Shown piece after piece: positions 10,951 to 18,909 of a stretch of 64,000 bases of DNA. Below the pieces are notes generated by a model. That model did not search any database, was not told the origin of the DNA, and worked only from the letters and a program-made list of their open reading frames with translations. The stretch lies in NCBI RefSeq assembly GCF_022059845.1, contig NZ_CP091851.1, positions 1,302,001-1,366,000 on the forward strand, given 5' to 3'. The position numbers were made by a program, and so were the translations under genes. The first letter of the stretch is position 1; each line of letters begins with the position of its first letter. Source of the DNA: Terrirubrum flagellatum (GTDB taxonomy: Bacteria > Pseudomonadota > Alphaproteobacteria > Rhizobiales > Beijerinckiaceae).

Positions 10951-11688
10951 TCATGCCGCGACGCTCCGCGCGCGGCGGCCGCGCTGCGCGGCTGCAGCGC
11001 CGCGCGCTCTTTCGGCAATCACCAGGAGCGCCATTTCGGCTGCCGCCTCGATATGATGGATGCAGGCGCGCTCCATGGCTGCGGCGTCGCGCGCATTGGC
11101 GGCGTCAGCGATACTGTGCAGCTCCGCCATGCTTTGCGCCGCGCGGCCCGGCCATCGTGTGGAACTGAAGCGGAAGAGCGCGAGCCTGTTGTGAATCGTT
11201 TGCAGCGCCTGACTCAGCGGCCGGTTGGCGACGCCTTCGGCAAGGATGCGATAGAAGCGGTCCGAATTGGCGATAACGCCCACCATGTCGCTGACATCAT
11301 GAGCATGGCCGATGTCATCAACCGCCTGCGACAGCGCCGCGACCAGATCCGGTTTTGCCCGTTCGACAAAGAGGCGGCCCGCTTGTCCTTCGAGAAACGC
11401 CCGGAACTCGTAGATTTCGCGCGCTTCCCGCTCTTCCAGGAGAGCGACGGTCGGCCCGCGATGCGGCGTGGTCGTGATCAGCCCTTCCGTCTCGAGCTGC
11501 CGCACCACCTCTCGAACGGTCGTGCGAGACGCGCCTGTCAGGATGCAAAGCTCGCGCTCGGGGAGTCTCTGCCCCGGCAGCAGGTCGCCGGAAGCAATCG
11601 CAGTCCGCACCCTGTCAGCCGCTTGTTCGCGGACGCCGACAATGCGGTCCGGCGAGGAAGAGTCGGGGTCCGTATCGTTCGCCATCAT
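10951..11688 (-). CDS. GntR-family transcriptional regulator, FadR/FCD subfamily
   Basis: Starting at the ATG at 11686-11688 gives 245 residues, normal for the subfamily. The N-terminal winged helix contains LPERELCILTGASRTTVREVVRQLETEGLI. The C-terminal FCD helical effector domain has the conserved EIYEFRAFLEG and a His/Asp ligand-binding set near HIEAA. The frame extends to 11841, but the longer version would run through a consensus FCD operator at 11702-11714, which supports the shorter start. It is upstream of the importer operon and divergent from the ketopantoate-reductase-like gene, so both are candidate targets (inference). Confidence 0.9.
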   Translation of the reverse strand: MMANDTDPDSSSPDRIVGVREQAADRVRTAIASGDLLPGQRLPERELCILTGASRTTVREVVRQLETEGLITTTPHRGPTVALLEEREAREIYEFRAFLEGQAGRLFVERAKPDLVAALSQAVDDIGHAHDVSDMVGVIANSDRFYRILAEGVANRPLSQALQTIHNRLALFRFSSTRWPGRAAQSMAELHSIADAANARDAAAMERACIHHIEAAAEMALLVIAERARGAAAAQRGRRARSVAA

Positions 11689-11701
11689 CGCAGCGTCTCT
11701 G

Positions 11702-11714
11702 ATTGTCAGACAAT
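11702..11714. promoter_or_regulatory. FCD-GntR operator, probably autoregulatory
   Basis: ATTGTC-A-GACAAT is a perfect 13-base palindrome whose core TTGTCAGACAA matches the FadR-subfamily consensus TNGTNNNACNA at every fixed position. It lies 13 bases upstream of the regulator start and about 85 bases before the divergent reductase start. A half-site TGACAAT recurs at about 11753-11759. The likely regulator is the adjacent FCD protein. Confidence 0.75.
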
Positions 11715-11797
11715 AATCAACTAGATTATCGTCAGCTACGTCGCTTTCTGCATGACAATATGGGATAGCAGCGGAAGCGCGACGAGGGATGGGCTGC

Positions 11798-12805
11798 ATG
11801 GCGGACGTGGTGATCTGGGGCTCCGGGGCGATCGGCGGCACGATCGGCGCCTACCTCGCAAGGGCTGGTCGGGAGGTGCTTTTCGTCGACATCGAACAGG
11901 CGCATGTCGACGCCATCAACAGCGGGCGCCTGGCGATCGAGGGGCCGATCGACGCGTTCAGCGTCGGCGGCGCGGCGAAGACGCCTGACGGGGTCAAAGG
12001 CGCATTTCCGCTCATTCTGCTGGCCGTGAAAGCGCACCACACCGAAGCTGCGACGCGCAGCCTTGCTCCGCATCTCGCTGAGAACGGCGCCGTCGTCTCC
12101 TGTCAGAACGGGCTGAACGAGCTCGTCATCGCCGACATCGTCGGGCGCGGGCGCACCATCGGCGCCTTCGTCAACTTCATGGCGGACTATCTCGAACCGG
12201 GACGCATCGCCTATGGCGGGCGTGGCGCCGTCGTGGTCGGCGAACTCCACGGCGCGCTCAGTGAGCGCCTCCAGTCGCTTCACGACTTGCTGCGCATTTT
12301 TGAACCGGACGCGATCCAGACCGACAACATCTTCGGCTATCTCTGGGGCAAGGCCGCCTATGGCCTCATTCTGAAAGCGTCCGCCGTCGCGGATGAATCG
12401 ATTATCGGATTCATCGCCAATCCGGAATGGCGCGCAAGCACGATCGCCATGATCCAGGAGGTGCTCCGCGCGGCCGAAGCCGCCGGCGTCATTCCGCTTG
12501 GCTTCAACGGATTTGATCCTGCCGCCTTTTCAAACGGCCACGCGGCGGCGATCGATTCCTCGATGCAAGCGTTGATCGCCTACAACAGCAAGGCGGCGAA
12601 GTCGCATAGCGGCGTGTGGCGCGACATCGTGGTGCGCCGCCGCCACACCGACGTCGCCGCTCAACTCGCGCCTGTCCAGAAAGCCGCGCGAGAGCATGGC
12701 GTCGCCACGCCGAAAGTCGATCGGCTCGTCGCGATGATCAAAGAGATCGAGACGGGCTCCAGATCTGTGGGCGCTGAATTCTATAGAGAGATATTGGCGA
12801 GTTAG
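11798..12805 (+). CDS. Ketopantoate-reductase-family NAD(P) oxidoreductase (PanE/ApbA-like)
   Basis: The product is 335 residues from the ATG at 11798, chosen over 11789 because GAGGG sits about 8-10 bases ahead of it. The N-terminal Rossmann fold has GSGAIGG at residues 8-14, followed by FVDIE, the NCQNGLNE-type catalytic loop and the C-terminal ApbA_C helical domain. PanE reduces 2-dehydropantoate in pantothenate synthesis. Its position beside an FCD regulator and a scavenging operon suggests a catabolic paralogue rather than the biosynthetic enzyme (inference). Confidence 0.85.
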   Translation: MADVVIWGSGAIGGTIGAYLARAGREVLFVDIEQAHVDAINSGRLAIEGPIDAFSVGGAAKTPDGVKGAFPLILLAVKAHHTEAATRSLAPHLAENGAVVSCQNGLNELVIADIVGRGRTIGAFVNFMADYLEPGRIAYGGRGAVVVGELHGALSERLQSLHDLLRIFEPDAIQTDNIFGYLWGKAAYGLILKASAVADESIIGFIANPEWRASTIAMIQEVLRAAEAAGVIPLGFNGFDPAAFSNGHAAAIDSSMQALIAYNSKAAKSHSGVWRDIVVRRRHTDVAAQLAPVQKAAREHGVATPKVDRLVAMIKEIETGSRSVGAEFYREILAS

Positions 12806-13464
12806 CGTATTCGCCGAGGGTCGGCGCCTGCTGAATGGCGTCTCGTGGGTCCTGCGGTCGCACGGCGTGCTCGAAGATCGAAGCGCGTGGAGATTGCAAC
12901 GATCTGCGTTGACGCCTGCATCATCTATTCATCGAGATTGCAGCGGAGAGCTTCGAGCACAACCAGCCTGGCGGCTGGCCTGTGAACGGCGGAACACATG
13001 CTGCGGCGATCAGCCTGCGCGCGAAAGCCCATTCCCCTTTCGGCGCGCCGCAGTCGGCGTCTCCACCTTTGTCTGAATTTTTTTTAAAGAGTCCGGCGCC
13101 TACTGGTTTTTCCGCGATCTTTATCACCGGGCCCTTCGGATGTCGCGATGCGGCTCTCACGCCAGGGGGCATGGACTCGTCACACCCGGCGATCGGCCTT
13201 CAGCGCGAGAGTTAGCCGCACTGTCTTTTAGCCGCCTCGCCCCATCGCCAACGTCTGCTATGAGGAACGGCCCTGAATGTCAGGAGTTGGCGCTGAGCGG
13301 CGCCGCGTCTCGCGCTAAGGACATTCAGACAGCCTCGTCTAATGGGGAGGGATCGTCGCGCCTTCCAGAGCTCCAAATCTTTCTTGCTCCGGAAATTGAT
13401 GGACTTTCCTTGCTTTCGGATATTCTTGTCATGCGGTCCTATTTATGATTTGCCGAGGCGGCCG
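12806..13464. other. Intergenic region, no gene recognised
   Basis: This is about 660 bases between the reductase and the glutathione transferase genes. Overlapping short frames lack ribosome binding sites and family resemblance. A T-run near 13078-13086 has no GC-rich stem in front of it, so it is not a convincing terminator. The promoter of the transferase probably lies in the last 150 bases. Confidence 0.5.
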
Positions 13465-14112
13465 ATGCTCAAGATCTATGGAAGGAAAAGCTCTTTTAAC
13501 GTGCAGAAGGTCATGTGGCTCGTCGGCGAAATGCGACTTCCGCATCGCCACGTCGAACTAGGTGGACAATTCGGCGGTTTGGACACGAACGAATTTAGGG
13601 CGCTGAATCCGCACGGCAAGGTGCCTGTCGTCGATGACAACGGCATCGTCGTTTGGGAGTCGCATGCAATCTTGCGTTACTTGGCCGACCGCTACGGGCA
13701 TGGGTTGTTCTGGAACAGTGACCCGGCTGAACGTTCCCTGCCGGATCGATGGATGGATTGGGCGCAGACGACGTTGCAGCCAGATTTTCTGAACGGGGTC
13801 TTTTGGGGGTTCTATCGAACGCCGGAAGAGCGGCGTGATCTGCGTTCGGTCAATAGAAAAGTCGATCTTTGTTCCCAGCATTTCATGCTGTTGGACCGTC
13901 ATCTCGAGGATCGCGCCTTCATGCTCGGCGATGCGCTGACGCTCGCCGACATCCCGATCGGAACCCATCTCTACCGCTATTTCAATCTCGATATCGAACG
14001 CCCATCCGTTCTGAATGTGGAAGCGTGGTATGCGCGTCTGCAGGAGCGCGCCGCCTATCGGGAGCACGTCATGATTCCATTTCAGGAGCTCTATGGCCGT
14101 CTCGATTATTAG
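13465..14112 (+). CDS. Glutathione S-transferase
   Basis: The 215 residues carry an N-terminal thioredoxin-like domain (MLKIYGRKSSFNVQKVMW, with a Ser likely activating glutathione). NPHGKVPVVDDNG holds the cis-Pro, and WESHAILRYLADRYG is the glutathione gamma-glutamyl binding motif. A helical C-terminal domain has LTLADIPIGTHLYRY, the capping-box region. The start at 13465 has GAGG at good spacing; longer in-frame extensions add unrelated residues. It probably conjugates glutathione to, or removes it from, an electrophile. It stands alone between two intergenic regions. Confidence 0.93.
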   Translation: MLKIYGRKSSFNVQKVMWLVGEMRLPHRHVELGGQFGGLDTNEFRALNPHGKVPVVDDNGIVVWESHAILRYLADRYGHGLFWNSDPAERSLPDRWMDWAQTTLQPDFLNGVFWGFYRTPEERRDLRSVNRKVDLCSQHFMLLDRHLEDRAFMLGDALTLADIPIGTHLYRYFNLDIERPSVLNVEAWYARLQERAAYREHVMIPFQELYGRLDY

Positions 14113-14120
14113 TCGCCTGG

Positions 14121-14135
14121 GCGCGGCAGCCGCGC
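14121..14135. terminator. Possible bidirectional terminator hairpin
   Basis: GCGCGGC and GCCGCGC form a perfect 7-base inverted repeat around a single A, in the 36-base gap between the convergent transferase and MFS genes. No T-run follows on either strand, so intrinsic termination is uncertain. Confidence 0.35.
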
Positions 14136-14148
14136 AAGTTGAACGCGC

Positions 14149-15384
14149 TTAATCGCTTCTCATTCTGATTTCGCGCCAGAAGCGCTGGGTCAGAAGCAGC
14201 GCGACCAGCCCTTCGCAGCCGGTAATGATGGTGGCGAGCGGAGCGCCGAACGCATTGGCCAGCAGGCCGACCTGGAGAAAGCCGAGCGGGCCTATGCCGA
14301 TCGAGACCGAAAGGAGCCCGAGGATGCGCCCTCGCATCTCGGGCGTCGCGGAGCGAAACGCAAGCGTGGACTGGGTGATCGCGAAACCCGAGCCGCCGAG
14401 GCCAGCCATGAACAAAGCAACGCCGGCCAGCGAGGGGTCAGGCAACATCGCGAAAGTCGTCAGCGCGACGAGGTAGGCGAGCACGCTGTAGATGTAGAGT
14501 TTGGGATAGTAGGCGGGTCGTCCGAAAAAATAGACCACAAGGACTCCAGTGATTGCTCCGACGCCCTCCATGCTGGCGAGCAAGCCCACACCGGTCGGCC
14601 CGAGATGGAGGTTGTCTTTGCCGATCACCGGGATGAGGCTGAGATTCGGCCATGCGAACAGATTGAAGATGAAGGTGATCGCGAAGACGCCCAGCAGTCT
14701 TTTATCGCTGCGGACGAGCGCGACGGCGTCGAGAATGTTTCGGAGCCGGAGGCTCGAATTGTTCGGTTTATGGGGATTGCGATAGCGAATCCCTGCTGCG
14801 GCCAGAATGGCCAGGAGATACATGACGGCACCGAGCGCAAAGCAGCCATTGATGCCCCACGCCGCAAGCGCAGCGCCGCCAATCGCGGGTCCGGCCATGC
14901 GGCTCGCATTGCTGGAGCCGACGTCGAAAACCATGGCGTTGGCCATGCGATCGGGGCCAACGACTCGTCCTATCATCAGTCGTCGAAGCGGCATGTCCGT
15001 GGACCAAATCACCCCGCTCGTGAAGGTCGCGATCGCGAGATGCCAGATTTCGAGGCGGCCCGCATAAGCGAGAAACGCCATCGTCACGGACGTCGCCAGC
15101 AATGTCAGGGTGTTCAACAGCAGGACGGCGCGGCCTTCGACAAGATCCGCCGCGGCGCCCACGAAGGCGCCGAATAATGCGAGCGGAAGAACCCGAAGCA
15201 TCGTCAATAAAGTCACCAGAAAAGGCGAACCGGTGCTTTGATAGACGAAAATACCGATCGCGAGCATCTCGATCCAACGCACGCTGAACTGGACCGCGCC
15301 AACCAGCCACAGGCGCCAGAAGTCCGCTTCGCTAGGCCATCGATTGGGCTGCGCCTCGGCTGATTGCGCCAACTTCCGCTCCAC
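14149..15384 (-). CDS. MFS transporter, probable exporter
   Basis: The 411 residues have about twelve hydrophobic segments. The motif A region after segment 2 (FGAFVGAAADLVEGRAVLL) and the overall pattern fit the MFS_3/EntS-like group of single-component exporters. The gene starts 6 bases after the RibBA stop and is last in the monooxygenase operon. That position suggests export of a flavin, a toxic product or the cleaved remainder of the substrate (inference). A fluorescence- or uptake-related role is equally possible. No substrate can be assigned from sequence. Confidence 0.88.
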   Translation of the reverse strand: MERKLAQSAEAQPNRWPSEADFWRLWLVGAVQFSVRWIEMLAIGIFVYQSTGSPFLVTLLTMLRVLPLALFGAFVGAAADLVEGRAVLLLNTLTLLATSVTMAFLAYAGRLEIWHLAIATFTSGVIWSTDMPLRRLMIGRVVGPDRMANAMVFDVGSSNASRMAGPAIGGAALAAWGINGCFALGAVMYLLAILAAAGIRYRNPHKPNNSSLRLRNILDAVALVRSDKRLLGVFAITFIFNLFAWPNLSLIPVIGKDNLHLGPTGVGLLASMEGVGAITGVLVVYFFGRPAYYPKLYIYSVLAYLVALTTFAMLPDPSLAGVALFMAGLGGSGFAITQSTLAFRSATPEMRGRILGLLSVSIGIGPLGFLQVGLLANAFGAPLATIITGCEGLVALLLTQRFWREIRMRSD

Positions 15385-15390
15385 AACGCT

Positions 15391-16650
15391 TTATTCGACC
15401 GCGCTCGCGCAGACGCGGTCAAGCGACATCGATCGCGAGGGCTTGTCTTCTGCGAGATCCAGCAGGTGTCCCATTTTTTGCTGCTTGGCGCGCAGATATT
15501 GCAGATTGTGGCGAGTCGGCTTGGTGACGAGGGGCACGCGCTCGCTGATGCTCAATCCAAATTCCGCAATGCTGTCGTACTTTGCAGGGTTATTGGTCAT
15601 GAGGCGGATGCTCGTCACGCCGAGGTCTGCGAGGATCTGCGCTCCGACCGAATAGTCTCGCGCATCGACGGGAAGGCCAAGCTCGAGATTCGCCTCCAGC
15701 GTATCGCGGCCCTGGTCCTGCAGCCGATAGGCGCTGACCTTGTGTCCGATGCCGATGCCGCGTCCCTCATGGCCACGCAGATAAACGATTACGCCGCGGC
15801 CCTCGGCCGCGACGCGTGCAAACGCCTCATCCAGTTGGCGGCCGCAGTCGCAGCGCATTGATCCAAAGATATCGCCGGTGAGACACTCGGAATGGACTCT
15901 TACGAGCACGTTCGCGATCGACGCGACATCGCCCATGACGAGAGCGACATGCTGGATACCGTCAATGAGAGACTCATATACGTGGATAGCGAAGTCGCCA
16001 TGGCGCGTGGGAAGTCGCGCTTGCGACAGCCGTTTGACGAGCTGTTCGGTGCGCCGGCGATATTGGACGAGATCGCCTATGCTCGCGATTGTCAGGCCAT
16101 GCGTCTCGGCGAATGTTTCGAGCTGCCGACCGCGCGCCAGGGCGCCGTCATCGTTGACCACTTCGGCCAGAATGCCGGCGGGGTAAAGCCCGGCGGCTCG
16201 CGCAAGATCGACTGTCGCCTCGGTGGGGCGCATGCGACGCAGCACGCCGCCCTCGACTGCGCGCAGCGGGAAAATGTGGCCTGGCCGCGCGAGGTCTCCT
16301 GGTTTCGTGTCGGGATGAATGAGCGCGCGGATGGTCGCGACGCGATCCGCCGCCGAGATGCCGGTTGTCGTTCCATGGCGCGCGTCGACCGAGACCGTGA
16401 ACGCGCCTCGCTGCGCATCCGTGTTGTCGGCCGGCATCAGGGGCAATTGCAGTTCGTCGAGCCGTCTGCCGGGAAGCGCGGCGCAGATCACCCCGCTAGT
16501 GTGGCGCACCATGAACGCCACGGCCTCAGGCGTGGCGCGGGCGGCAGCCATGACGAGGTCACCCTCGTTCTTCTGCTCATCATCGACCAGAACGACGATC
16601 CGGCCTTTTGCGAGTTCCGTGACGGCTTGTTGTATGTTCGATGAAAGCAT
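15391..16650 (-). CDS. ribBA: RibBA: GTP cyclohydrolase II with a degenerate DHBP-synthase half
   Basis: The 419-residue fusion matches riboflavin-pathway RibBA. The C-terminal GTP cyclohydrolase II half looks intact: VHSECLTGDIFGSMRCDCGRQL with the three zinc Cys, YLRGHEGRGIGI, YRLQDQGRDTLEANLELG and MTNNPAKYD. The N-terminal half has the fold landmarks (VDDE, TSGVICAAL, GTTTGISAADR, RPGHIFPLR). However, the usual DDEDRENEGD reads DDEQKNEGD, one residue shorter and without the first catalytic Glu. The usual RAGHTEA reads RMRPTEA, without the metal-binding His. DHBP-synthase activity is therefore doubtful. It sits 34 bases after a flavin reductase, so it probably supplies flavin precursor to the operon. 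Confidence 0.9.
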   Translation of the reverse strand: MLSSNIQQAVTELAKGRIVVLVDDEQKNEGDLVMAAARATPEAVAFMVRHTSGVICAALPGRRLDELQLPLMPADNTDAQRGAFTVSVDARHGTTTGISAADRVATIRALIHPDTKPGDLARPGHIFPLRAVEGGVLRRMRPTEATVDLARAAGLYPAGILAEVVNDDGALARGRQLETFAETHGLTIASIGDLVQYRRRTEQLVKRLSQARLPTRHGDFAIHVYESLIDGIQHVALVMGDVASIANVLVRVHSECLTGDIFGSMRCDCGRQLDEAFARVAAEGRGVIVYLRGHEGRGIGIGHKVSAYRLQDQGRDTLEANLELGLPVDARDYSVGAQILADLGVTSIRLMTNNPAKYDSIAEFGLSISERVPLVTKPTRHNLQYLRAKQQKMGHLLDLAEDKPSRSMSLDRVCASAVE

Positions 16651-16684
16651 TGCGGGCGCGGCGCTTGTGGAGGGTCAAGATTCG

Positions 16685-17209
16685 TTATGTCGCGGCGCTT
16701 AGCGTCGTGTAGGTCTTGCCGCGGAAATAGACTAACGGCTCGCCTTCGCCGCGCGCGGCCGCGCCGACCACGGCGCCGATGATGATCGAAACATTTCCGC
16801 GTTCAATCACATCAGTGATGGAGCAGTCGAAGACGCCGAGCGCGTTCTTGTAGACCGGGGCGCCGGTGGTGAGCGTCGTCCACTCACCGTCGATGAAGCG
16901 CGCGGCGCCGGATAGCCCTGCCTTCCCGCCGAAGGCGTTGGCGACTGCCGCAGCATCGGAGGCGAGGAAATTCACCGCGAAGTGGCGTCGCGACAGAACG
17001 CCGGCGAGCGCGATGGTCTTGCGGTCGATCGACACCAGCATGGTGGCGGGGTCAGCCGCTACATGGGTCGCAGACAGACCGAGAAATCCGGTCGGGCCTT
17101 CGTCGCTATCGGCGGTGACGACCGTCATGCCGGTCGCCCGCTCGCTGAGAGTCTTCCAGAAAGTCTTGACGTCGATTGTCGGTGAGATCGGAGGAGTGAT
17201 GACCGTCAT
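16685..17209 (-). CDS. Flavin reductase (HpaC/RutF-type) serving the LLM monooxygenase
   Basis: The 174 residues start at the ATG at 17207-17209, which overlaps the upstream monooxygenase stop by four bases. A longer frame to 17578 is antisense-like low-complexity coding inside that gene. The split-barrel flavin-reductase domain shows the family pattern: ERATGMTVVTA, GPTGFLGLSATHVAADPATMLVSIDR, HFAVNFLASD, GAPVYKNALGVFDC and the final PLVYFRGKTYTTL. It reduces FMN with NAD(P)H and hands FMNH2 to the partner oxygenase. Translational coupling supports a one-to-one pairing with the LLM gene upstream. Confidence 0.9.
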   Translation of the reverse strand: MTVITPPISPTIDVKTFWKTLSERATGMTVVTADSDEGPTGFLGLSATHVAADPATMLVSIDRKTIALAGVLSRRHFAVNFLASDAAAVANAFGGKAGLSGAARFIDGEWTTLTTGAPVYKNALGVFDCSITDVIERGNVSIIIGAVVGAAARGEGEPLVYFRGKTYTTLSAAT

Positions 17210-18264
17210 TGAACGCGCTCCGCTTTTGCGCAGGGATCGGCGGCCGAGAGGCCCATCTCGCGCGCGACGAGTTCGTACGAGCGCAGACGATCCGCCGGAT
17301 CGTGCGTCATGGTCACGATCGCCATCTCGTCGGCCGCAAAAGTCTCGGAGAGACGACGAAGTTGCGCGGCGACTGCGCGCGCTTCGCCAAAGATGGTCGC
17401 GCCGCGAAGCTGTGCGATGCGCTCCTCCTCTCGCGCCGACAGGACCCGCGCCGCGATCTCGGATGGTCCAGGAAATGGCGTATGGCGCATGCGATCGCGA
17501 TCGAGCCGCCAGCAAGCATAGGGAAGAAACAGATCTTCGCCGAGGCTCGCTGTCGGCGCAGCGAGCGCCCAGACGCAAAGGCTCACATATGGCTTGCTGA
17601 AATGTCGGCCTGGCCGGAAGTGCGCGCGATAGGCGTCCAACGCCTCGGCGCAGCCTTCGCCGTCATGGAAGAAGTGGGCGAAACAGAACGGCAGCCCGAG
17701 ATGCCCGGCGAGACTCGCAGTGAACGGCGTGCTCCCGAGCAGCCAGGGTTGCGGCGCGGTTTCGCTCACCGGTTGGGCGCGGACGCCTGCAAACGGATGG
17801 TCGTCAGGCAACGGCTCGGTGAGCGACCATGCGATCACATCGCTGACATCGTTTGCGAAAGAGTCGGCGGCCGCCATCATCAGCGGATTGTCCATCATCG
17901 CCGGCCTCAGCGCGTAGCTTGTCTGGCGATCGGCGCCGGGGCCGCGGCCGATGCCGAGATCGATGCGTCCCGGCGCAAGCGCGTCGAGAACGCGAAACTG
18001 CTCGGCGACTTTCAGGGGCGCGTAGTGCGGCAGCATGACGCCGGCGCTGCCGATGCGGATCGAGCGCGTGATCGTCGCCAGCGCTCCAAGCAGGATCTCC
18101 GGGGCGGAGCCGGCGAGCGCCTCGTTGTTGTGATGCTCCGAAACCCAGTACCTGCAATAGCCGAGCTCCTCACACGCGCGCGCCAGCGCCAGCGACTCGC
18201 GGATGGAAGCATCGGGTGATCGTCCGGCGACAACGCCCGATTGATCGAGAACCGAGAGGCGCAT
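17206..18264 (-). CDS. Luciferase-like FMN monooxygenase, MsnO8-type
   Basis: The 352-residue TIM-barrel flavin monooxygenase belongs to the bacterial-luciferase superfamily. It has LDQSGV at the N-terminus, YWVSEHHNNEALAGSAPEILLGALA, RIGSAGVMLPHYAPLKVAEQFRVLDALAPGRIDLGIGRGPG and the C-terminal FGEARAVAAQLRRL segment, which together match the MsnO8 subgroup. It uses FMNH2 and O2, probably on a small organic sulfur or related compound (family-level inference). It lies 63 bases after one flavin reductase and is coupled to the next. Its sequence is far from the three tandem NtaA-type enzymes upstream. Confidence 0.9.
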   Translation of the reverse strand: MRLSVLDQSGVVAGRSPDASIRESLALARACEELGYCRYWVSEHHNNEALAGSAPEILLGALATITRSIRIGSAGVMLPHYAPLKVAEQFRVLDALAPGRIDLGIGRGPGADRQTSYALRPAMMDNPLMMAAADSFANDVSDVIAWSLTEPLPDDHPFAGVRAQPVSETAPQPWLLGSTPFTASLAGHLGLPFCFAHFFHDGEGCAEALDAYRAHFRPGRHFSKPYVSLCVWALAAPTASLGEDLFLPYACWRLDRDRMRHTPFPGPSEIAARVLSAREEERIAQLRGATIFGEARAVAAQLRRLSETFAADEMAIVTMTHDPADRLRSYELVAREMGLSAADPCAKAERVQ

Positions 18265-18327
18265 CAGGAACGCTCGATTCGACGACGGCTCACAGCAGGC
18301 TCCTTATCTTGCGTCAGCGGTTCGGCG

Positions 18328-18870
18328 TCAGGCGACGACGCGATGAAACTTGCGGCCGAAATAGACGAGGCCTTCCGAATTCTCCGCTTCGCGGACCGCG
18401 ACGACTTCGCAGAACAGCGCATCATGCGTGCCGATTTCGATGCTTCGAACGACGCGACAATCGAAGGCGACGTTCGCATCCGCGAGGCATGGAGCTCCGG
18501 TGACCAATGTGATCCAGTCGGCCCCGGTGAATCTTGCATCCATGTCTTTGACGCCATTTGCGCCTGCAAATCGCATCGAAAGCTCTTCATGCAGGCCCGA
18601 AACCGTGTTGACGCACAAGACACCGCTCTCCTTGATCACGGCGTAGGACTGGCTGCTGCGATTCATGCAGACGAGCAGGGTCGGCGGATCGTCGGTCACG
18701 CTGCAGACCGCAGACGCGGTGAACCCGCATGGGCCGGCGGGGCCGGCGCTTGTGATGATGTTGACGCCCGCCGCAAGCCTCGCCATGCCGCTCCGAAACG
18801 CCTTGCTGTCGACGGAGGAGGCAGGAATGTCGAACTCGGGAGCGGCAGCGATCGCCAGATTGCTTGTCAT
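18328..18870 (-). CDS. Flavin reductase (HpaC/RutF-type)
   Basis: The start at 18868-18870 gives 180 residues with GAGG six bases upstream. A longer frame to 18900 adds ten residues without better evidence. The split-barrel motifs are present: FRSGMARLAAGVNIITSAGPAGPCGFTASAVCSVTDDPPTLLVCMNR, VLCVNTVSG, FDCRVVRS, GLVYFGRKFHRV. It is distinct from the second reductase in the same operon, implying two FMNH2 supplies for two monooxygenase types. It starts 39 bases after the last tandem NtaA-type gene and probably serves those. Confidence 0.9.
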   Translation of the reverse strand: MTSNLAIAAAPEFDIPASSVDSKAFRSGMARLAAGVNIITSAGPAGPCGFTASAVCSVTDDPPTLLVCMNRSSQSYAVIKESGVLCVNTVSGLHEELSMRFAGANGVKDMDARFTGADWITLVTGAPCLADANVAFDCRVVRSIEIGTHDALFCEVVAVREAENSEGLVYFGRKFHRVVA

Positions 18871-18909
18871 GGATGCCTCGCTAACGAAGAGGGGCGACAA
18901 CTCACCGTC

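Noticed and set aside
13070-13090. T-run read as an intrinsic terminator
   Set aside because: No GC-rich stem precedes the run on either strand, and no gene ends nearby in the right orientation.
16651-16684. FMN riboswitch ahead of ribBA
   Set aside because: Only 34 bases separate it from the flavin reductase gene, too short for the FMN aptamer, and the operon's 5' gap shows no such fold by eye.
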